This document shows positions 1 through 7,578 of a stretch of 15,568 nt of DNA, one piece after another. The notes beneath the pieces are model-generated. The model searched no databases and was not told the DNA's origin. It saw only the letters and a program-made list of their open reading frames with translations. How positions within the stretch are numbered: the stretch's first letter is position 1; every line of letters begins with the position of its first letter. The stretch is from Helicobacteraceae bacterium (GTDB taxonomy: Bacteria; Campylobacterota; Campylobacteria; Campylobacterales; Sulfurimonadaceae). The stretch is taken from the NCBI GenBank assembly GCA_030642185.1, contig DAOWOG010000002.1, positions 1-15,568 on the forward strand. Direction: 5' to 3'. The translations under genes were made by a program, and so were the position numbers.

Positions 1-177
1 CTTCTTCACTGTGTGCCCAGCCGATATATTAAACTTAACAGCTGGGACAGATTTACCATACCCAAGCCGTTTGGAACACTGGACATTTATGCATCAGAAC
101 CGTTGGCGCTTGAAGGGATGGACTTTGAAGATGCCAGGGCTCTGGTCAAAGAAAAACTGCTCGAGCACGATTTTTAA
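1..177 (+). CDS. C-terminal end of a DUF374-type lysophospholipid acyltransferase (partial)
   Basis: The first 58 codons of the window are open in frame 1 and end at TAA 175-177. Only the C-terminus of the protein is visible. The stretch around residues 19-30 (SWDRFTIPKPFG) followed by DIYASEPL matches the end of DUF374/LPLAT-family acyltransferases, where a Trp-Asp pair precedes an I/L-P-K-P-F segment and a strand ending in a G/S-E-P-L/I motif. Those proteins are membrane-associated acyltransferases thought to act on lysophospholipids or related lipids. The catalytic HxxxxD region lies upstream of the window and cannot be checked. The gene ends 8 nt before the recombinase start, so the two are probably co-transcribed. 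The family call rests on a short segment and is moderate; that this is coding is more certain. Confidence 0.6.
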   Translation, partial: LLHCVPSRYIKLNSWDRFTIPKPFGTLDIYASEPLALEGMDFEDARALVKEKLLEHDF

Positions 178-185
178 GTACAGCG

Positions 186-1028
186 ATGAAAAAGACGCTT
201 CCTGCCTATAAAACAGACTTTTTAGATTACCTGCACCATCTTCGGGGATACTCTGATCTTACCCTTAAAACCTATGACGAAGCAATCAGCGAAGCGCTGC
301 GTTACATTGAAATCGAAGAGGAAAACGGACTGGTTATTTTAAACCTGATGCCGTTTAGAGTTGCCATCGCTTCTTTAAAAGCAAAAACAATTGCCAAAAA
401 GCTCAGTGCCTTACGAAGTTTCGCAGAGTATTTGAAAGCAGAGGGTGAAAATGTGCTGCTTGAATCTGCCCAGAGTATCAAGGTGCCGCGTACCCTTCCC
501 AAACCTGTTTCTGACGAGCATATCAGAGAGGCACTTGAAAATGCTACACTTTACGAACGTCTTATCGTGGTACTGTTATATACACTCGGGCTGCGTATTT
601 CGGAACTGGCGGCACTTCGCCTGAATGACATGAACGATGAGTGGATACGCATCATCGGAAAAGGGAATAAAGTCAGGGATGTTCCGCTTCTTGACTCCGG
701 TAAAGCGCTGATTGATGCTTATCTCAAAGCAGTGCATCCAAAAGAATTCCTATTTGAAAAAGCTGGAGAAAGATTAAGCGAAAATAGTCTAAGATATACA
801 GTAACTAAGCTGTTCAAGAAGGTTGGGCTCAAAGTGACTCCTCATCAACTTCGTCATTCATATGCTACAGCGCTGCTTAACAATCATGCAAGAATATCTG
901 ATGTCAGTGAATTACTTGGACACGCTTCCATGTCTACGACACAGATCTATACAAAGTTGGGAAGTGCACTTAAAATGGAAAATTATATGAATGCACATCC
1001 CTTATGCAAGGATGATAATGCAACTTAA
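186..1028 (+). CDS. Xer-like tyrosine recombinase
   Basis: A 280-aa site-specific DNA recombinase. Residues 1-100 form the SAM-like core-binding domain and about 105-270 the catalytic domain. The full active-site set is present: R137 (LGLRISEL), K159 (GKGNK), H220 and R223 (HQLRHSYAT), H246 (LLGHAS) and nucleophile Y255 (TTQIYTKLG). The length matches XerC/XerD (about 300 aa) rather than the longer single XerH recombinase of Helicobacter and Campylobacter. Known family role: joining DNA at dif-like sites to resolve chromosome dimers; some members serve integrative elements. The neighbours are housekeeping genes and I see no att repeats, excisionase or cargo, so a chromosomal Xer role is inferred. 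The ATG at 186 lies 8 nt after the preceding stop with only a weak ribosome site. The 3' end overlaps the next gene by 11 nt. Confidence 0.92.
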   Translation: MKKTLPAYKTDFLDYLHHLRGYSDLTLKTYDEAISEALRYIEIEEENGLVILNLMPFRVAIASLKAKTIAKKLSALRSFAEYLKAEGENVLLESAQSIKVPRTLPKPVSDEHIREALENATLYERLIVVLLYTLGLRISELAALRLNDMNDEWIRIIGKGNKVRDVPLLDSGKALIDAYLKAVHPKEFLFEKAGERLSENSLRYTVTKLFKKVGLKVTPHQLRHSYATALLNNHARISDVSELLGHASMSTTQIYTKLGSALKMENYMNAHPLCKDDNAT

Positions 1029-1884
1029 GAGGATGATGGAGCATTTTTATCTGAAGGTTTTTATCGGTATTGCATTGACGCATGCCTATACGGAAATTTC
1101 TGTTGTTCTGATGCGCGGAAAGTCAGTACATAAACAGTTAAAACGAAAGTTTGAGGGTACAGAACCAACTGAGGAGATGCTTGAGTTTATCAGGGATGCG
1201 TCTGAGCAGTCACCTCTGTTTTATACGGCACTGTTATGTGATGTTGTGGAGCAGGGTGCAATTCCGACATGTTCGAAACAGCAGGTTAAGCGCTTTTTGG
1301 ATGTAAGCGATTATGAGCAGCTTTGTCATGATAACATATGGATGACCTATGTCTCCAAAGCATCTTTGTACCAACGTCTTGAGATGTTTAAAAATATCGG
1401 ACTGGACTTTGTTTTTTCCCCTTTTTCGCTGCTGTCACTTTTTTACAGGGAAAAAATAGAAAAAGAGGATGCCCTGTTTATTTTGAGCGATGCTACCTCA
1501 TTGGCGTTGGCAGTATTTGTAAATGGTGAATTACGGTTTGCAGCGTATGATAAAGTAGAGAGGCAGACCCGTCCTCTGCTCCCAGTTGAAGACAGTGAGA
1601 TTGATGAATTGCATGCGATATTTATGGATCTTCAGGAAGATGACTTTGACGATACGAGCGTGCGTTTTAAAAGCATTGAAAAACGTCTGCAGGAGTATTA
1701 TCACGATGAACGCTATGCAAGTGAATTTATCGAAAAAATCTATCTTGCCGATTCAAGAATAAGTGCAGACGGCTTGACTGAAATGCTTGAAGATCAACTG
1801 TTCGCAGCGGTAGAGCTTACGAAGATCGATTTGGCATTTGAGACAGCGAAGTTGGCGAGTATGGAGGCCGAATATGCAGTATAG
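1018..1884 (+). CDS. PilM/MshI-like protein with degenerate actin-like fold
   Basis: A 288-aa protein that I do not recognise by name. Two segments have the strand-turn-strand look of an actin-like ATPase fold: residues 12-40 (KVFIGIAL, then EISVVLMRGK) and 153-176 (LFILSDATSLALAVFVNGEL). The second resembles PilM/MshI, where an early strand is followed by a 'v-f-x-x-G-x-l' strand. No transmembrane segment is obvious. The two genes after it encode PilN- and PilO-like proteins, which is the order of pilMNO; that context carries much of the call. The start at 1018 is preferred because AAGGA (1008-1012) sits 5 nt upstream. ATG 991 would add nine residues and enlarge the overlap, and ATG 1036 has AAGAGG too close. 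It overlaps the recombinase by 11 nt and the next gene by 11 nt. That it is a gene is near certain; the function is inferred. Confidence 0.6.
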   Translation: MQLKRMMEHFYLKVFIGIALTHAYTEISVVLMRGKSVHKQLKRKFEGTEPTEEMLEFIRDASEQSPLFYTALLCDVVEQGAIPTCSKQQVKRFLDVSDYEQLCHDNIWMTYVSKASLYQRLEMFKNIGLDFVFSPFSLLSLFYREKIEKEDALFILSDATSLALAVFVNGELRFAAYDKVERQTRPLLPVEDSEIDELHAIFMDLQEDDFDDTSVRFKSIEKRLQEYYHDERYASEFIEKIYLADSRISADGLTEMLEDQLFAAVELTKIDLAFETAKLASMEAEYAV

Positions 1885-2392
1885 TTTTATTGCACCGCGT
1901 GCCAAAAAACTTATCAGCAGTGAAGTACGTCTGGTCTTGATTATTTTTATGGTGCTGATGGCAGTGCTGTTGATGTTATATGCTTTTTTCCTTTCTCAAA
2001 ACAGTCAGCTTGAAAATGAGAAAAGTGTTTTGATCCGTGAACAGCATGACCTTCACGAAAATAATAAAATTCTAATGCAGGATATTGCTATCATCGAGAA
2101 ACAGGTTGATTTCAGTGAAGAGCTTTTTACCGAAAATACTCTGTTGAAGGAAAATATTAAAAACCTGTTTGATCTGATTCCGGATACGATTACACTCTCC
2201 AAGGTGATGTTGTCATCAGATGCGCTTACGATCGAAGGGACTACGAAGGATAAGACGAGTTTTAAGACGGCGCTTCAGATTCCGCTTCGCTCTATCTTTT
2301 TTCATGAAAGCGGTACTGTATTTATGCCTTTAAAAGACGGTTCATTTTATTTTGTTTCGCGCAATACGCTTAAAAAAGAGAAACAGCCATGA
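1874..2392 (+). CDS. PilN-like inner-membrane assembly protein
   Basis: A 172-aa bitopic membrane protein. Residues 18-40 are one hydrophobic segment, preceded by a short basic N-terminus (APRAKKLISSEVR). Residues 42-110 are rich in E, K, L and N and look like a coiled coil. Residues 112-165 read as the small alpha/beta domain of PilN: 'LIPDTITLSKVML' and 'ALTIEGTTKD' match the PilN pattern of a P-x-x-v-x-L turn followed by an 'l-x-i-x-G' strand. In known systems PilN binds PilM in the cytoplasm and PilO in the periplasm to form the alignment platform. The start is set by GGAGG at 1863-1867, 6 nt before ATG 1874; an upstream in-frame ATG at 1838 would only add residues within the previous gene. 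The 3' end overlaps the next start in an ATGA arrangement. Confidence 0.65.
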   Translation: MQYSFIAPRAKKLISSEVRLVLIIFMVLMAVLLMLYAFFLSQNSQLENEKSVLIREQHDLHENNKILMQDIAIIEKQVDFSEELFTENTLLKENIKNLFDLIPDTITLSKVMLSSDALTIEGTTKDKTSFKTALQIPLRSIFFHESGTVFMPLKDGSFYFVSRNTLKKEKQP

Positions 2393-2901
2393 AAACGCGA
2401 CGTCCTGTTTTTGATCTGCTTGTCATTATCTTTGTTTCGCTGATGATGATCTCCGTTTTTGCCTTTATGGTTTTAATACCTGAAGCAAAACAGTACAGAT
2501 CACTCAGTGGCAATGTTAAAAAGATCGAGGCAGAAGTTTCAAAGTTACAGCTGAATTATGATCATCATTATGCACATAACACTGGTTTGCAAAAAGAGTA
2601 TAATTCTGTTTTAAAGGCGGTAGACAATACGTTTGATAAAGAAGAGTTTATCGTACAGTACCGTAAGGATTTTACCGATTTACGTCTAGAAGTTGAAAAA
2701 GAGAAGCGCGAAGTCGGTTCTGCGGCAACATGGAAAATACTGGTGCATGCCCGATTTAAATCTCCAAAAAACTTCTATAGCTTTATGGAAAAGATAAATC
2801 ATGCAGAATGGATCATGACGGTAAAGACACCGATCAGATTTGAGCGCGTCGGTGATGAGATTAATGCTACTTTCGGGATGAAGGTTTATACGCTTGATTA
2901 A
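2389..2901 (+). CDS. PilO-like inner-membrane assembly protein
   Basis: A 170-aa bitopic membrane protein with a hydrophobic segment at residues 8-30, a predicted coiled coil at about 38-75 and a C-terminal alpha/beta domain at 113-168. The last part has a PilO/GspM-like layout: a strand (TWKILVHARF), a helix containing F-Y-S-F-M-E-K-I-N, a strand (WIMTVKTPIRFERVG) and a final strand (INATFGMKVYTL). In type IV pilus systems PilO dimerises with PilN and contacts the secretin-side lipoprotein PilP. Its ATG overlaps the stop of the PilN-like gene (ATGA), so the pair is translationally coupled. No pilP, secretin, ATPase or pilin gene follows; the next gene is convergent tilS, whose stop overlaps this stop by 4 nt. 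Sequence similarity alone is weak; the pairing and order make the call. Confidence 0.58.
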   Translation: MKTRRPVFDLLVIIFVSLMMISVFAFMVLIPEAKQYRSLSGNVKKIEAEVSKLQLNYDHHYAHNTGLQKEYNSVLKAVDNTFDKEEFIVQYRKDFTDLRLEVEKEKREVGSAATWKILVHARFKSPKNFYSFMEKINHAEWIMTVKTPIRFERVGDEINATFGMKVYTLD

Positions 2902-3899
2902 CCCTTGCGCCTCAATACCTCTCTGATTTTTTTAAATATATCCATATGATTAAACAGATAAGGTCGAATGTCCGGGCCAATATGCAGTTTACGGCACGCT
3001 TCTTTGAAGTCTTTGGTCATTACAGCAGATTCATAGGGTGCGATCAGGGTAAAGGTCGGGGTGATACTGACACTGTAACGTCTCCCGACCACCAGTTCAT
3101 TCTCGCCTTTTAGCCGATTTTTATCGCCTTGGCGCATCAGGAATCCATCAGCCTTTAATCTTTTATCAATGCTTAGCAATGTGATCCGTCTGGAATCAGG
3201 TGTCTGAAAATAAAAGAGTTTATTGATCGTAGTGACATCAGGAACTTTGTTTGACACGCTAAGGCTGTCTTCTTGCAGAAAATTGAGTGTCCGGCGGATT
3301 CCCGGTGTATATTTTTGCAGCAGAGGTGCAGCAAACTGATGACGAAAGAAATTGCGCTTATAGCGCTCATCATCATTGCTGTCATCCATAAAATAATGCA
3401 GATCATTTTGTTCAAGGTAGGCCAGAAGTGCTGCTTTACTCTGTTGCAGGAGCGGTCGAATTCGTGTGTGATCACTAAAATGTTCAATCGTCTGCAAGCC
3501 GGAAAGTTCGTATAATCCGGCACCTTTGCTAAGCTGCATCAAAAACCACTCCAGCCTATCATCAAGCTGATGAGCAGTCATGAGGTTGGTATAGCCGTTT
3601 TGTTCGCAAAGTTTTGCAAAAAAGCCATACCGTACTTGCCGTGCAGCGGCTTCAAAATTACTGTGATCAAGATGGACATCATGAATGAAACAGCGCTTGT
3701 CAAAACGACGTGCCAGTTCTACTGCATATTCGGCTTCGATGTTGCTCTGCTGCCTTGTATGATAGTTGACCAGGGCAATATCAAAAGGTATATTTGCTTC
3801 AAGCAGGAGAAAAAAAAGGGCGCTTGAATCAACACCGCCGGAAAAAGCAAGAAGGTTCTTGCCTTCTTTTAGTAGGGGAAGGGTGCCAGGATCAAGCAT
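2898..3899 (-). CDS. tilS: tRNA(Ile) lysidine synthase TilS
   Basis: A 333-aa cytoplasmic enzyme that converts C34 of the CAU anticodon of tRNA-Ile2 to lysidine using ATP and lysine, so that it reads AUA and is charged with Ile. The PP-loop ATP site SGGVDSS is at residues 20-26. The other family landmarks follow in order: NYHTRQ, a TAHQLDDRLEW segment with the conserved H and D-D, an IRPLL segment, and D-D-S-N-D followed by RNFFRHQ. The length fits the short TilS of Campylobacterota; E. coli TilS is about 430 aa. ATG 3899 is chosen because it precedes the PP-loop by about 20 residues; the same frame is open further upstream, but only inside rimO. The start overlaps the rimO stop by 8 nt (ATGCTTGA), with little ribosome site of its own, so it is probably translated by coupling. 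Confidence 0.93.
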   Translation of the reverse strand: MLDPGTLPLLKEGKNLLAFSGGVDSSALFFLLLEANIPFDIALVNYHTRQQSNIEAEYAVELARRFDKRCFIHDVHLDHSNFEAAARQVRYGFFAKLCEQNGYTNLMTAHQLDDRLEWFLMQLSKGAGLYELSGLQTIEHFSDHTRIRPLLQQSKAALLAYLEQNDLHYFMDDSNDDERYKRNFFRHQFAAPLLQKYTPGIRRTLNFLQEDSLSVSNKVPDVTTINKLFYFQTPDSRRITLLSIDKRLKADGFLMRQGDKNRLKGENELVVGRRYSVSITPTFTLIAPYESAVMTKDFKEACRKLHIGPDIRPYLFNHMDIFKKIREVLRRKG

Positions 3900-5208
3900 G
3901 TCCGGTGACAGTGGCCATAAGGATATCACCTGTGATATCGGTGATCTTGGCACGGTAAATGATACCAAACTCCAGCTCTTCGTCGATCGTTTTGTCATTG
4001 ACGAAGATCTCTCCGTCAATATCCGGTGCCCAGAGCAGTTTGCGAGCGGATAAAAGATACTCATGTTCGTCACTCTCTCCATCGATGATCAGCTCAATTT
4101 CCGTACCGATCTCTTTTTTGAGTGATGCAGTTGTACATGCGGCTGCAATTTCACCGAGTTTTTCGGCACGTTGGGCAATAGTATCATCATCGATCTTATC
4201 TACCATTTCATAGGCCGTTGTCCCTTCCTCATTAGAGTAACTGAAGACATTGATACGGTCAAATCCGAACTCCTCGGCAAAGTCACAGAGCTCATCGAAC
4301 ATCGCTTCACTCTCCTGGGGATGCCCGACAATAAAACTGGTACGGACAAAAGCGTTCGGCAGTGAGCGCATATAGTTTAAAAGTTCAATCGTTTTCTCTT
4401 TGCCGAATCCGCGTTTCATCATACGCAGCATCTCATCATTAATGTGCTGAATCGGTATATCGAAGTAGTTGTGGAAAATTTGTGATGCGGCAATGCTTTG
4501 CAGCAGTTTCAGTGTCGTGGTCGATGGGTAAAGGTATAAGATACGGGCACTGTTAACCCCTTCGATCAGTTCAATACGTTTGATGAGGTGGATAAGCCCG
4601 TCTTTGACATTCTGGTCACGCAAAAATGAGCTGGAATCCTGAGAAACAAAGCTGAAATCATAGTACCCCTTTGCGACGAGTCTTTCAACTTCCTGGGCAA
4701 TGCTGTCAAGGTTGCGTGAATGCAGTTTACCTTTAAAAGAGGGTATGGCACAAAATGAACAGGTCTGATTGCAGCCCTCCGAGAGTTTGATATAGGCATG
4801 ATAGGTTGAACCGGTAACAACCCGTTCCGCACCATCTATAAGATAGACTTCATCCGTAAAACGGCTCTCTTTATTTGCCAATAGCTCATCAATCTTTTCA
4901 TAATCGCCGACACCGGTAAAGATATCGACTTCGCTCAGCTCTTTTGAAAGTTCGTCCTGGTAGCGTTCACTCAGGCATCCGGCCATCACCAACGTGGAAT
5001 CTTCTTTGCGTGTTGCATCCAGGTCGATGATTGTATTTAACGACTCTGATTTGGCAGCATCGATAAATCCACAGGTATTGACAATGATGACATCGGCGTC
5101 TTCAGACTCATCGGTCAGTTGATACGATTGAAGCCGGCCCATCATCACTTCGGTGTCTACAAGGTTTTTGGTACAGCCGAGTGAGACGATATGGAGTTTT
5201 TTATTCAT
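3892..5208 (-). CDS. rimO: Ribosomal protein S12 methylthiotransferase RimO
   Basis: A 438-aa radical-SAM enzyme that adds a methylthio group to the conserved aspartate of ribosomal protein S12. Three domains are visible. The N-terminal UPF0004 domain holds the second cluster cysteines C12 (SLGCTKNLVD), C46 (VNTCGFID) and C78 (MAGCLSE). The radical-SAM core has C146-x3-C150-x2-C153 (EGCNQTCSFCAIP). A TRAM domain occupies roughly the last 65 residues. The phrase SLGCTKNLVDTE separates RimO from its relative MiaB. The start is ATG 5208, just before the first strand (MNKKLHIVSLGC); a longer frame back to 5271 would cross the promoter. The gene lies upstream of tilS in a two-gene operon, linking ribosome and tRNA modification. 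Confidence 0.96.
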   Translation of the reverse strand: MNKKLHIVSLGCTKNLVDTEVMMGRLQSYQLTDESEDADVIIVNTCGFIDAAKSESLNTIIDLDATRKEDSTLVMAGCLSERYQDELSKELSEVDIFTGVGDYEKIDELLANKESRFTDEVYLIDGAERVVTGSTYHAYIKLSEGCNQTCSFCAIPSFKGKLHSRNLDSIAQEVERLVAKGYYDFSFVSQDSSSFLRDQNVKDGLIHLIKRIELIEGVNSARILYLYPSTTTLKLLQSIAASQIFHNYFDIPIQHINDEMLRMMKRGFGKEKTIELLNYMRSLPNAFVRTSFIVGHPQESEAMFDELCDFAEEFGFDRINVFSYSNEEGTTAYEMVDKIDDDTIAQRAEKLGEIAAACTTASLKKEIGTEIELIIDGESDEHEYLLSARKLLWAPDIDGEIFVNDKTIDEELEFGIIYRAKITDITGDILMATVTGHA

Positions 5209-5233
5209 TAATTCAACCTGTTTTAGATATGCA

Positions 5234-5239
5234 ATTATA
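5234..5239 (-). promoter_or_regulatory. Predicted -10 box for rimO-tilS
   Basis: On the minus strand the 65-nt gap between rimO and the divergent flavoprotein gene contains GGCTATAATTGC; TATAAT occupies 5239 down to 5234. It would give a leader of roughly 20 nt before ATG 5208. A good -35 box is absent, which is usual for Campylobacterota sigma-70 promoters. I see no equally clear promoter for the + strand gene in this gap. Confidence 0.6.
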
Positions 5240-5273
5240 GCCAACTCTGTGAAACAGTGATACACTTGCATTC

Positions 5274-6434
5274 ATGAATAAAGAATTTGATGTAATGATT
5301 TTGGGGGCCGGGGCAAGTGGTATGATGGCAGCTGCATGGCTCAATGTTCACTCGAAGCTGCGTGTCGGTGTGATTGAGGGCAATGATAAACCGGCAGCCA
5401 AACTGAAAATTTCTGGTGGCGGCAAGTGTAATATAACAAATACCAGGGTTAGCACATCAAATTTTCTTGGGGATGACTCATTTGTTGAGGCGATTTTAAA
5501 ACAGTTTTCCAAAGATGATCTGCTCAAATGGCTTGAAGATGAAGGTCTGCGTCCGGTTGTCCGCAAAAATCGCTACTACTTTTGTCCAGGATCATCCGAT
5601 GAGATTATCACGATTTTACGTCGAAAATCAGCGCAAAGCACGTTCTTTTTTTCCAGAAAGATCATTGCTGTGGAAAAAAAGGAAGTTTTTGTCATTAGGA
5701 CGGACCGGGAGACCTTTACTGCCAGTCAGGTGATTGTAGCCACCGGCGGTATCAGTTTTAAATCTCTCGGTGCAAGTGATATCGGAGTGAAAATTGCACA
5801 GCAGTTCGGGCATGAGATTAAAACTTTTCAGCCGGCGTTAGTCGGATTGACACTTCAGCCTGATCAGTTTTGGATGAAAGAACTTAGCGGTATAAGCCTG
5901 AAAGTTGAGATTACAGTCGGTGACAGGGTATTGCAGGAGGATATGCTTTTTGCCCACCGTGGCATCAGCGGACCGGCAGTACTCAGTGCCTCACTCTACT
6001 GGACGAAAGGCTCACTCAGTATAGATTTTTTGCCGGGGCAGGATATCATCAAATTATGTGCGGATCAAAAAAAGCAGCTTAGCAGTGTCATGCGGCTTTC
6101 AAAACGTTTCAGCAAATCTTTTTTGGCTGTCGTCAACTTAAAAGATAAACCGTGCAATAAATTGAGTGTTGAGGAAAAACAGCAGCTGTCACAACTGCAT
6201 CACTATCGCTTTGCCCCTTCGGGTACTTTTGGTTTTACAAAAGCAGAAGTCAGTAAAGGTGGGGTTCTGACTTCAGGGTTAGATCCGAAAAGCTGTGAAA
6301 GCAGACAGATAGAAGGGCTCTATTTTGTCGGTGAAGTGGCTGATGTAACAGGAGAACTGGGGGGTTATAATTTCCAGTGGGCCTTTAGCAGCGGTGTTGC
6401 AGCTGCTGACAACATCATCAAAAAAGATCATTAA
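5274..6434 (+). CDS. HI0933-family NAD(P)/FAD-dependent oxidoreductase
   Basis: A 386-aa flavoprotein of the HI0933/YhiN (BaiN-like) family. The N-terminal dinucleotide-binding motif G11-A-G13-A-S-G16 (ILGAGASGMMAA) is followed by the family signature GGGKCNITN at residues 48-56, then ATGGISFKSLGASDIG in the middle of the protein. The C-terminal FAD-contact region reads LYFVGEVADVTGELGGYNFQ, ending in a small-residue helix. Members bind FAD and some reduce flavin- or steroid-like substrates, but for most, including this one, the substrate is unknown. The length is normal. The start ATG 5274 has no strong ribosome-binding site; the next Met is residue 8, too close to the nucleotide site to be likely. 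It stands alone between divergent rimO and a separately promoted outer-membrane gene. Confidence 0.92.
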   Translation: MNKEFDVMILGAGASGMMAAAWLNVHSKLRVGVIEGNDKPAAKLKISGGGKCNITNTRVSTSNFLGDDSFVEAILKQFSKDDLLKWLEDEGLRPVVRKNRYYFCPGSSDEIITILRRKSAQSTFFFSRKIIAVEKKEVFVIRTDRETFTASQVIVATGGISFKSLGASDIGVKIAQQFGHEIKTFQPALVGLTLQPDQFWMKELSGISLKVEITVGDRVLQEDMLFAHRGISGPAVLSASLYWTKGSLSIDFLPGQDIIKLCADQKKQLSSVMRLSKRFSKSFLAVVNLKDKPCNKLSVEEKQQLSQLHHYRFAPSGTFGFTKAEVSKGGVLTSGLDPKSCESRQIEGLYFVGEVADVTGELGGYNFQWAFSSGVAAADNIIKKDH

Positions 6435-6443
6435 TATAACAAA

Positions 6444-6469
6444 AAGCGATTTACAGGCTGAAATCGTTT
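6444..6469 (+). terminator. Weak hairpin after the flavoprotein gene
   Basis: AAGCGATTT (6444-6452) can pair with AAATCGTTT (6461-6469) through a 9-bp stem with one G-T pair and an 8-nt loop. It begins 10 nt after the stop codon at 6434. There is no clean T-run afterwards (ACCTTTAAAG), so it is at best a weak intrinsic terminator or a 3'-end stabiliser. Confidence 0.3.
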
Positions 6470-6500
6470 ACCTTTAAAGTTTGGTTAAAATCGATATGGG

Positions 6501-6506
6501 TATAAT
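6501..6506 (+). promoter_or_regulatory. Predicted -10 box for the outer-membrane protein gene
   Basis: GGGTATAATCG gives a perfect TATAAT at 6501-6506, 44 nt before the ATG at 6551. A T-rich stretch with TTGGTT (6481-6486) lies upstream with 14 nt of spacing, too short for a classical -35. The transcript would carry a leader of about 35 nt containing the AAGG ribosome site at 6541-6544. Confidence 0.6.
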
Positions 6507-6550
6507 CGATGAAAATGCACACGGTTTGTGAAAACCAAAAAAGGTTAGTG

Positions 6551-7132
6551 ATGTTACGTAAATTAGTTTTGTCAGTCTTACTGGTACTTGGAACGAGTGC
6601 AATTGCGCAAGAGAGTTATTTTCAGAATGAATACGACTACAAAGGTTTAATCGGGCTTGAACTTGGTTATATGGGTGCTGAAATACAAAAACATCACGAC
6701 CCGAGTACATGTGTTGATCCGAGCTGTGATACGCGTTATACCAGTACTTCTTCCAATCCATCTCTGGGTTTAAAACTGGGAGGAGAAAGCAAACACTATC
6801 GTGCTTTTATCGATATGCGGATCTGGAATGATTCAGATTATGATACAGCAGGAACAGTTGGACTTGCACTTCAGTATTTGATCCGTCTTAACAATCATTT
6901 TAACTTCTTTCTGGGAGTGAACGGTGGTGGTATCAATACGGTAAGTGATGAGTTTGATGCTTATTTTGGCGGTGATGCCGGTATCAATTATGATATAAAT
7001 GAGAATCTCGGGCTGGAGTTTGGTCTTCGCTACAGTGATGTACAGATTAATGATTCCGATAATCTCAAAGCAGACTACTTCTACCAGGGGTATTTCTCTG
7101 TTATTTTCAAATTTACAGACGGTGATTACTGA
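6551..7132 (+). CDS. Outer-membrane beta-barrel protein, unknown function
   Basis: A 193-aa exported protein. Residues 1-19 (MLRKLVLSVLLVLGTSAIA) are a signal peptide with an A-x-A type cleavage site before Q20. The mature part alternates polar and hydrophobic residues in strands such as LIGLELGYMGAE, NFFLGVNGGG, DAGINYDI and LGLEFGLRY, with G/N/D-rich turns. The last strand (GYFSVIFKFTDGDY) is rich in aromatics, as expected for a BAM-targeted small barrel of about 8 strands. C54 and C59 flank VDPS in what should be a loop and may form a disulfide. ATG 6551 is preferred over in-frame ATG 6509 because it begins the signal peptide and has AAGG 6 nt upstream. It is a single-gene unit with its own promoter and terminator. 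I do not recognise a specific function. Confidence 0.8.
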   Translation: MLRKLVLSVLLVLGTSAIAQESYFQNEYDYKGLIGLELGYMGAEIQKHHDPSTCVDPSCDTRYTSTSSNPSLGLKLGGESKHYRAFIDMRIWNDSDYDTAGTVGLALQYLIRLNNHFNFFLGVNGGGINTVSDEFDAYFGGDAGINYDINENLGLEFGLRYSDVQINDSDNLKADYFYQGYFSVIFKFTDGDY

Positions 7133-7160
7133 TCTTTTTTTGAAAGTGCTTCCTTCTTCG

Positions 7161-7198
7161 CCTCTGCATAAAAATTATGATGCAGAGGTTTCCATTTT
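7161..7198 (+). terminator. Hairpin terminator for the outer-membrane protein gene
   Basis: CCTCTGCAT (7161-7169) and ATGCAGAGG (7180-7188) form a perfect 9-bp stem with a 10-nt A-rich loop, followed by a T-rich tail (TTTCCATTTT, 7189-7198). It starts 28 nt after the stop at 7132. The interrupted T-run makes it a plausible rather than textbook intrinsic terminator. Confidence 0.6.
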
Positions 7199-7239
7199 GA
7201 TTGAATTTTTGTGTGATAAACACTCTGAAAAGGCTTGAA

Positions 7240-7575
7240 ATGCGATATGTTATGATGCTTTTATTGTTTGGAGGAGCTTCTCTCTGGGCAGATTATATTA
7301 AGGTTACGACCGTTGGATGTCCCAGTATAGATATTTTAAAGCGGCTTCCTCAGGAGACAGCAAATGATTATGTCAAGGTGAATCTGTTTGCCATGACGAA
7401 TGACTGTGTCATACTGACAAGAGAAGATGCCATTGAAGCCATTGATTATGATCCTGCAAATGAGAAGACACTTTACATTAAAATACTGTACAAGAAGACT
7501 GGTGCAACACTCTTTGTTTTGCGTGATGAAGTGTTGATTGAACAACCCGGCAAGAAAAACCGGTTTCGTTTTTAA
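7240..7575 (+). CDS. Small secreted protein of unknown function
   Basis: A 111-aa protein that I do not recognise. Residues 1-17 (MRYVMMLLLFGGASLWA) form a short signal peptide, so the mature product of about 94 residues should be periplasmic. The mature part has strands (YIKVTTVG, TLYIKILYKK, ATLFVLRDEVLI), two cysteines (C27 and C56) that could form a disulfide, and a basic C-terminus (GKKNRFRF). The start is ATG 7240, with AAAAGG at 7228-7233 6 nt upstream; a TTG at 7201 in the same frame would bury the signal peptide. No clear promoter was found, though a small inverted repeat, GTGT-N5-ACAC, lies just upstream at 7211-7223. The gene ends 3 nt from the convergent M6 propeptide-like gene. 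Confidence 0.75.
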   Translation: MRYVMMLLLFGGASLWADYIKVTTVGCPSIDILKRLPQETANDYVKVNLFAMTNDCVILTREDAIEAIDYDPANEKTLYIKILYKKTGATLFVLRDEVLIEQPGKKNRFRF

Positions 7576-7578
7576 CTT

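Noticed and set aside
11..211. 66-aa + strand frame at the window start
   Set aside because: It overlaps the acyltransferase tail in another frame and reads through into the recombinase start; its composition looks random.
186..1028. Tyrosine recombinase as the integrase of a genomic island
   Set aside because: No tRNA gene, direct att repeats, excisionase or cargo genes were seen near it, and the neighbours are core genes. A chromosomal Xer role is simpler.
3900..4082. N-terminal extension of TilS by 61 residues
   Set aside because: The extra residues lie wholly inside rimO on the same strand and match nothing; TilS proteins start about 15-20 residues before the PP-loop, which fits ATG 3899.
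6509..6550. Longer start for the outer-membrane protein (14 extra residues)
   Set aside because: It would place charged and polar residues before the signal peptide, begins almost directly after the -10 box and lacks a ribosome site.
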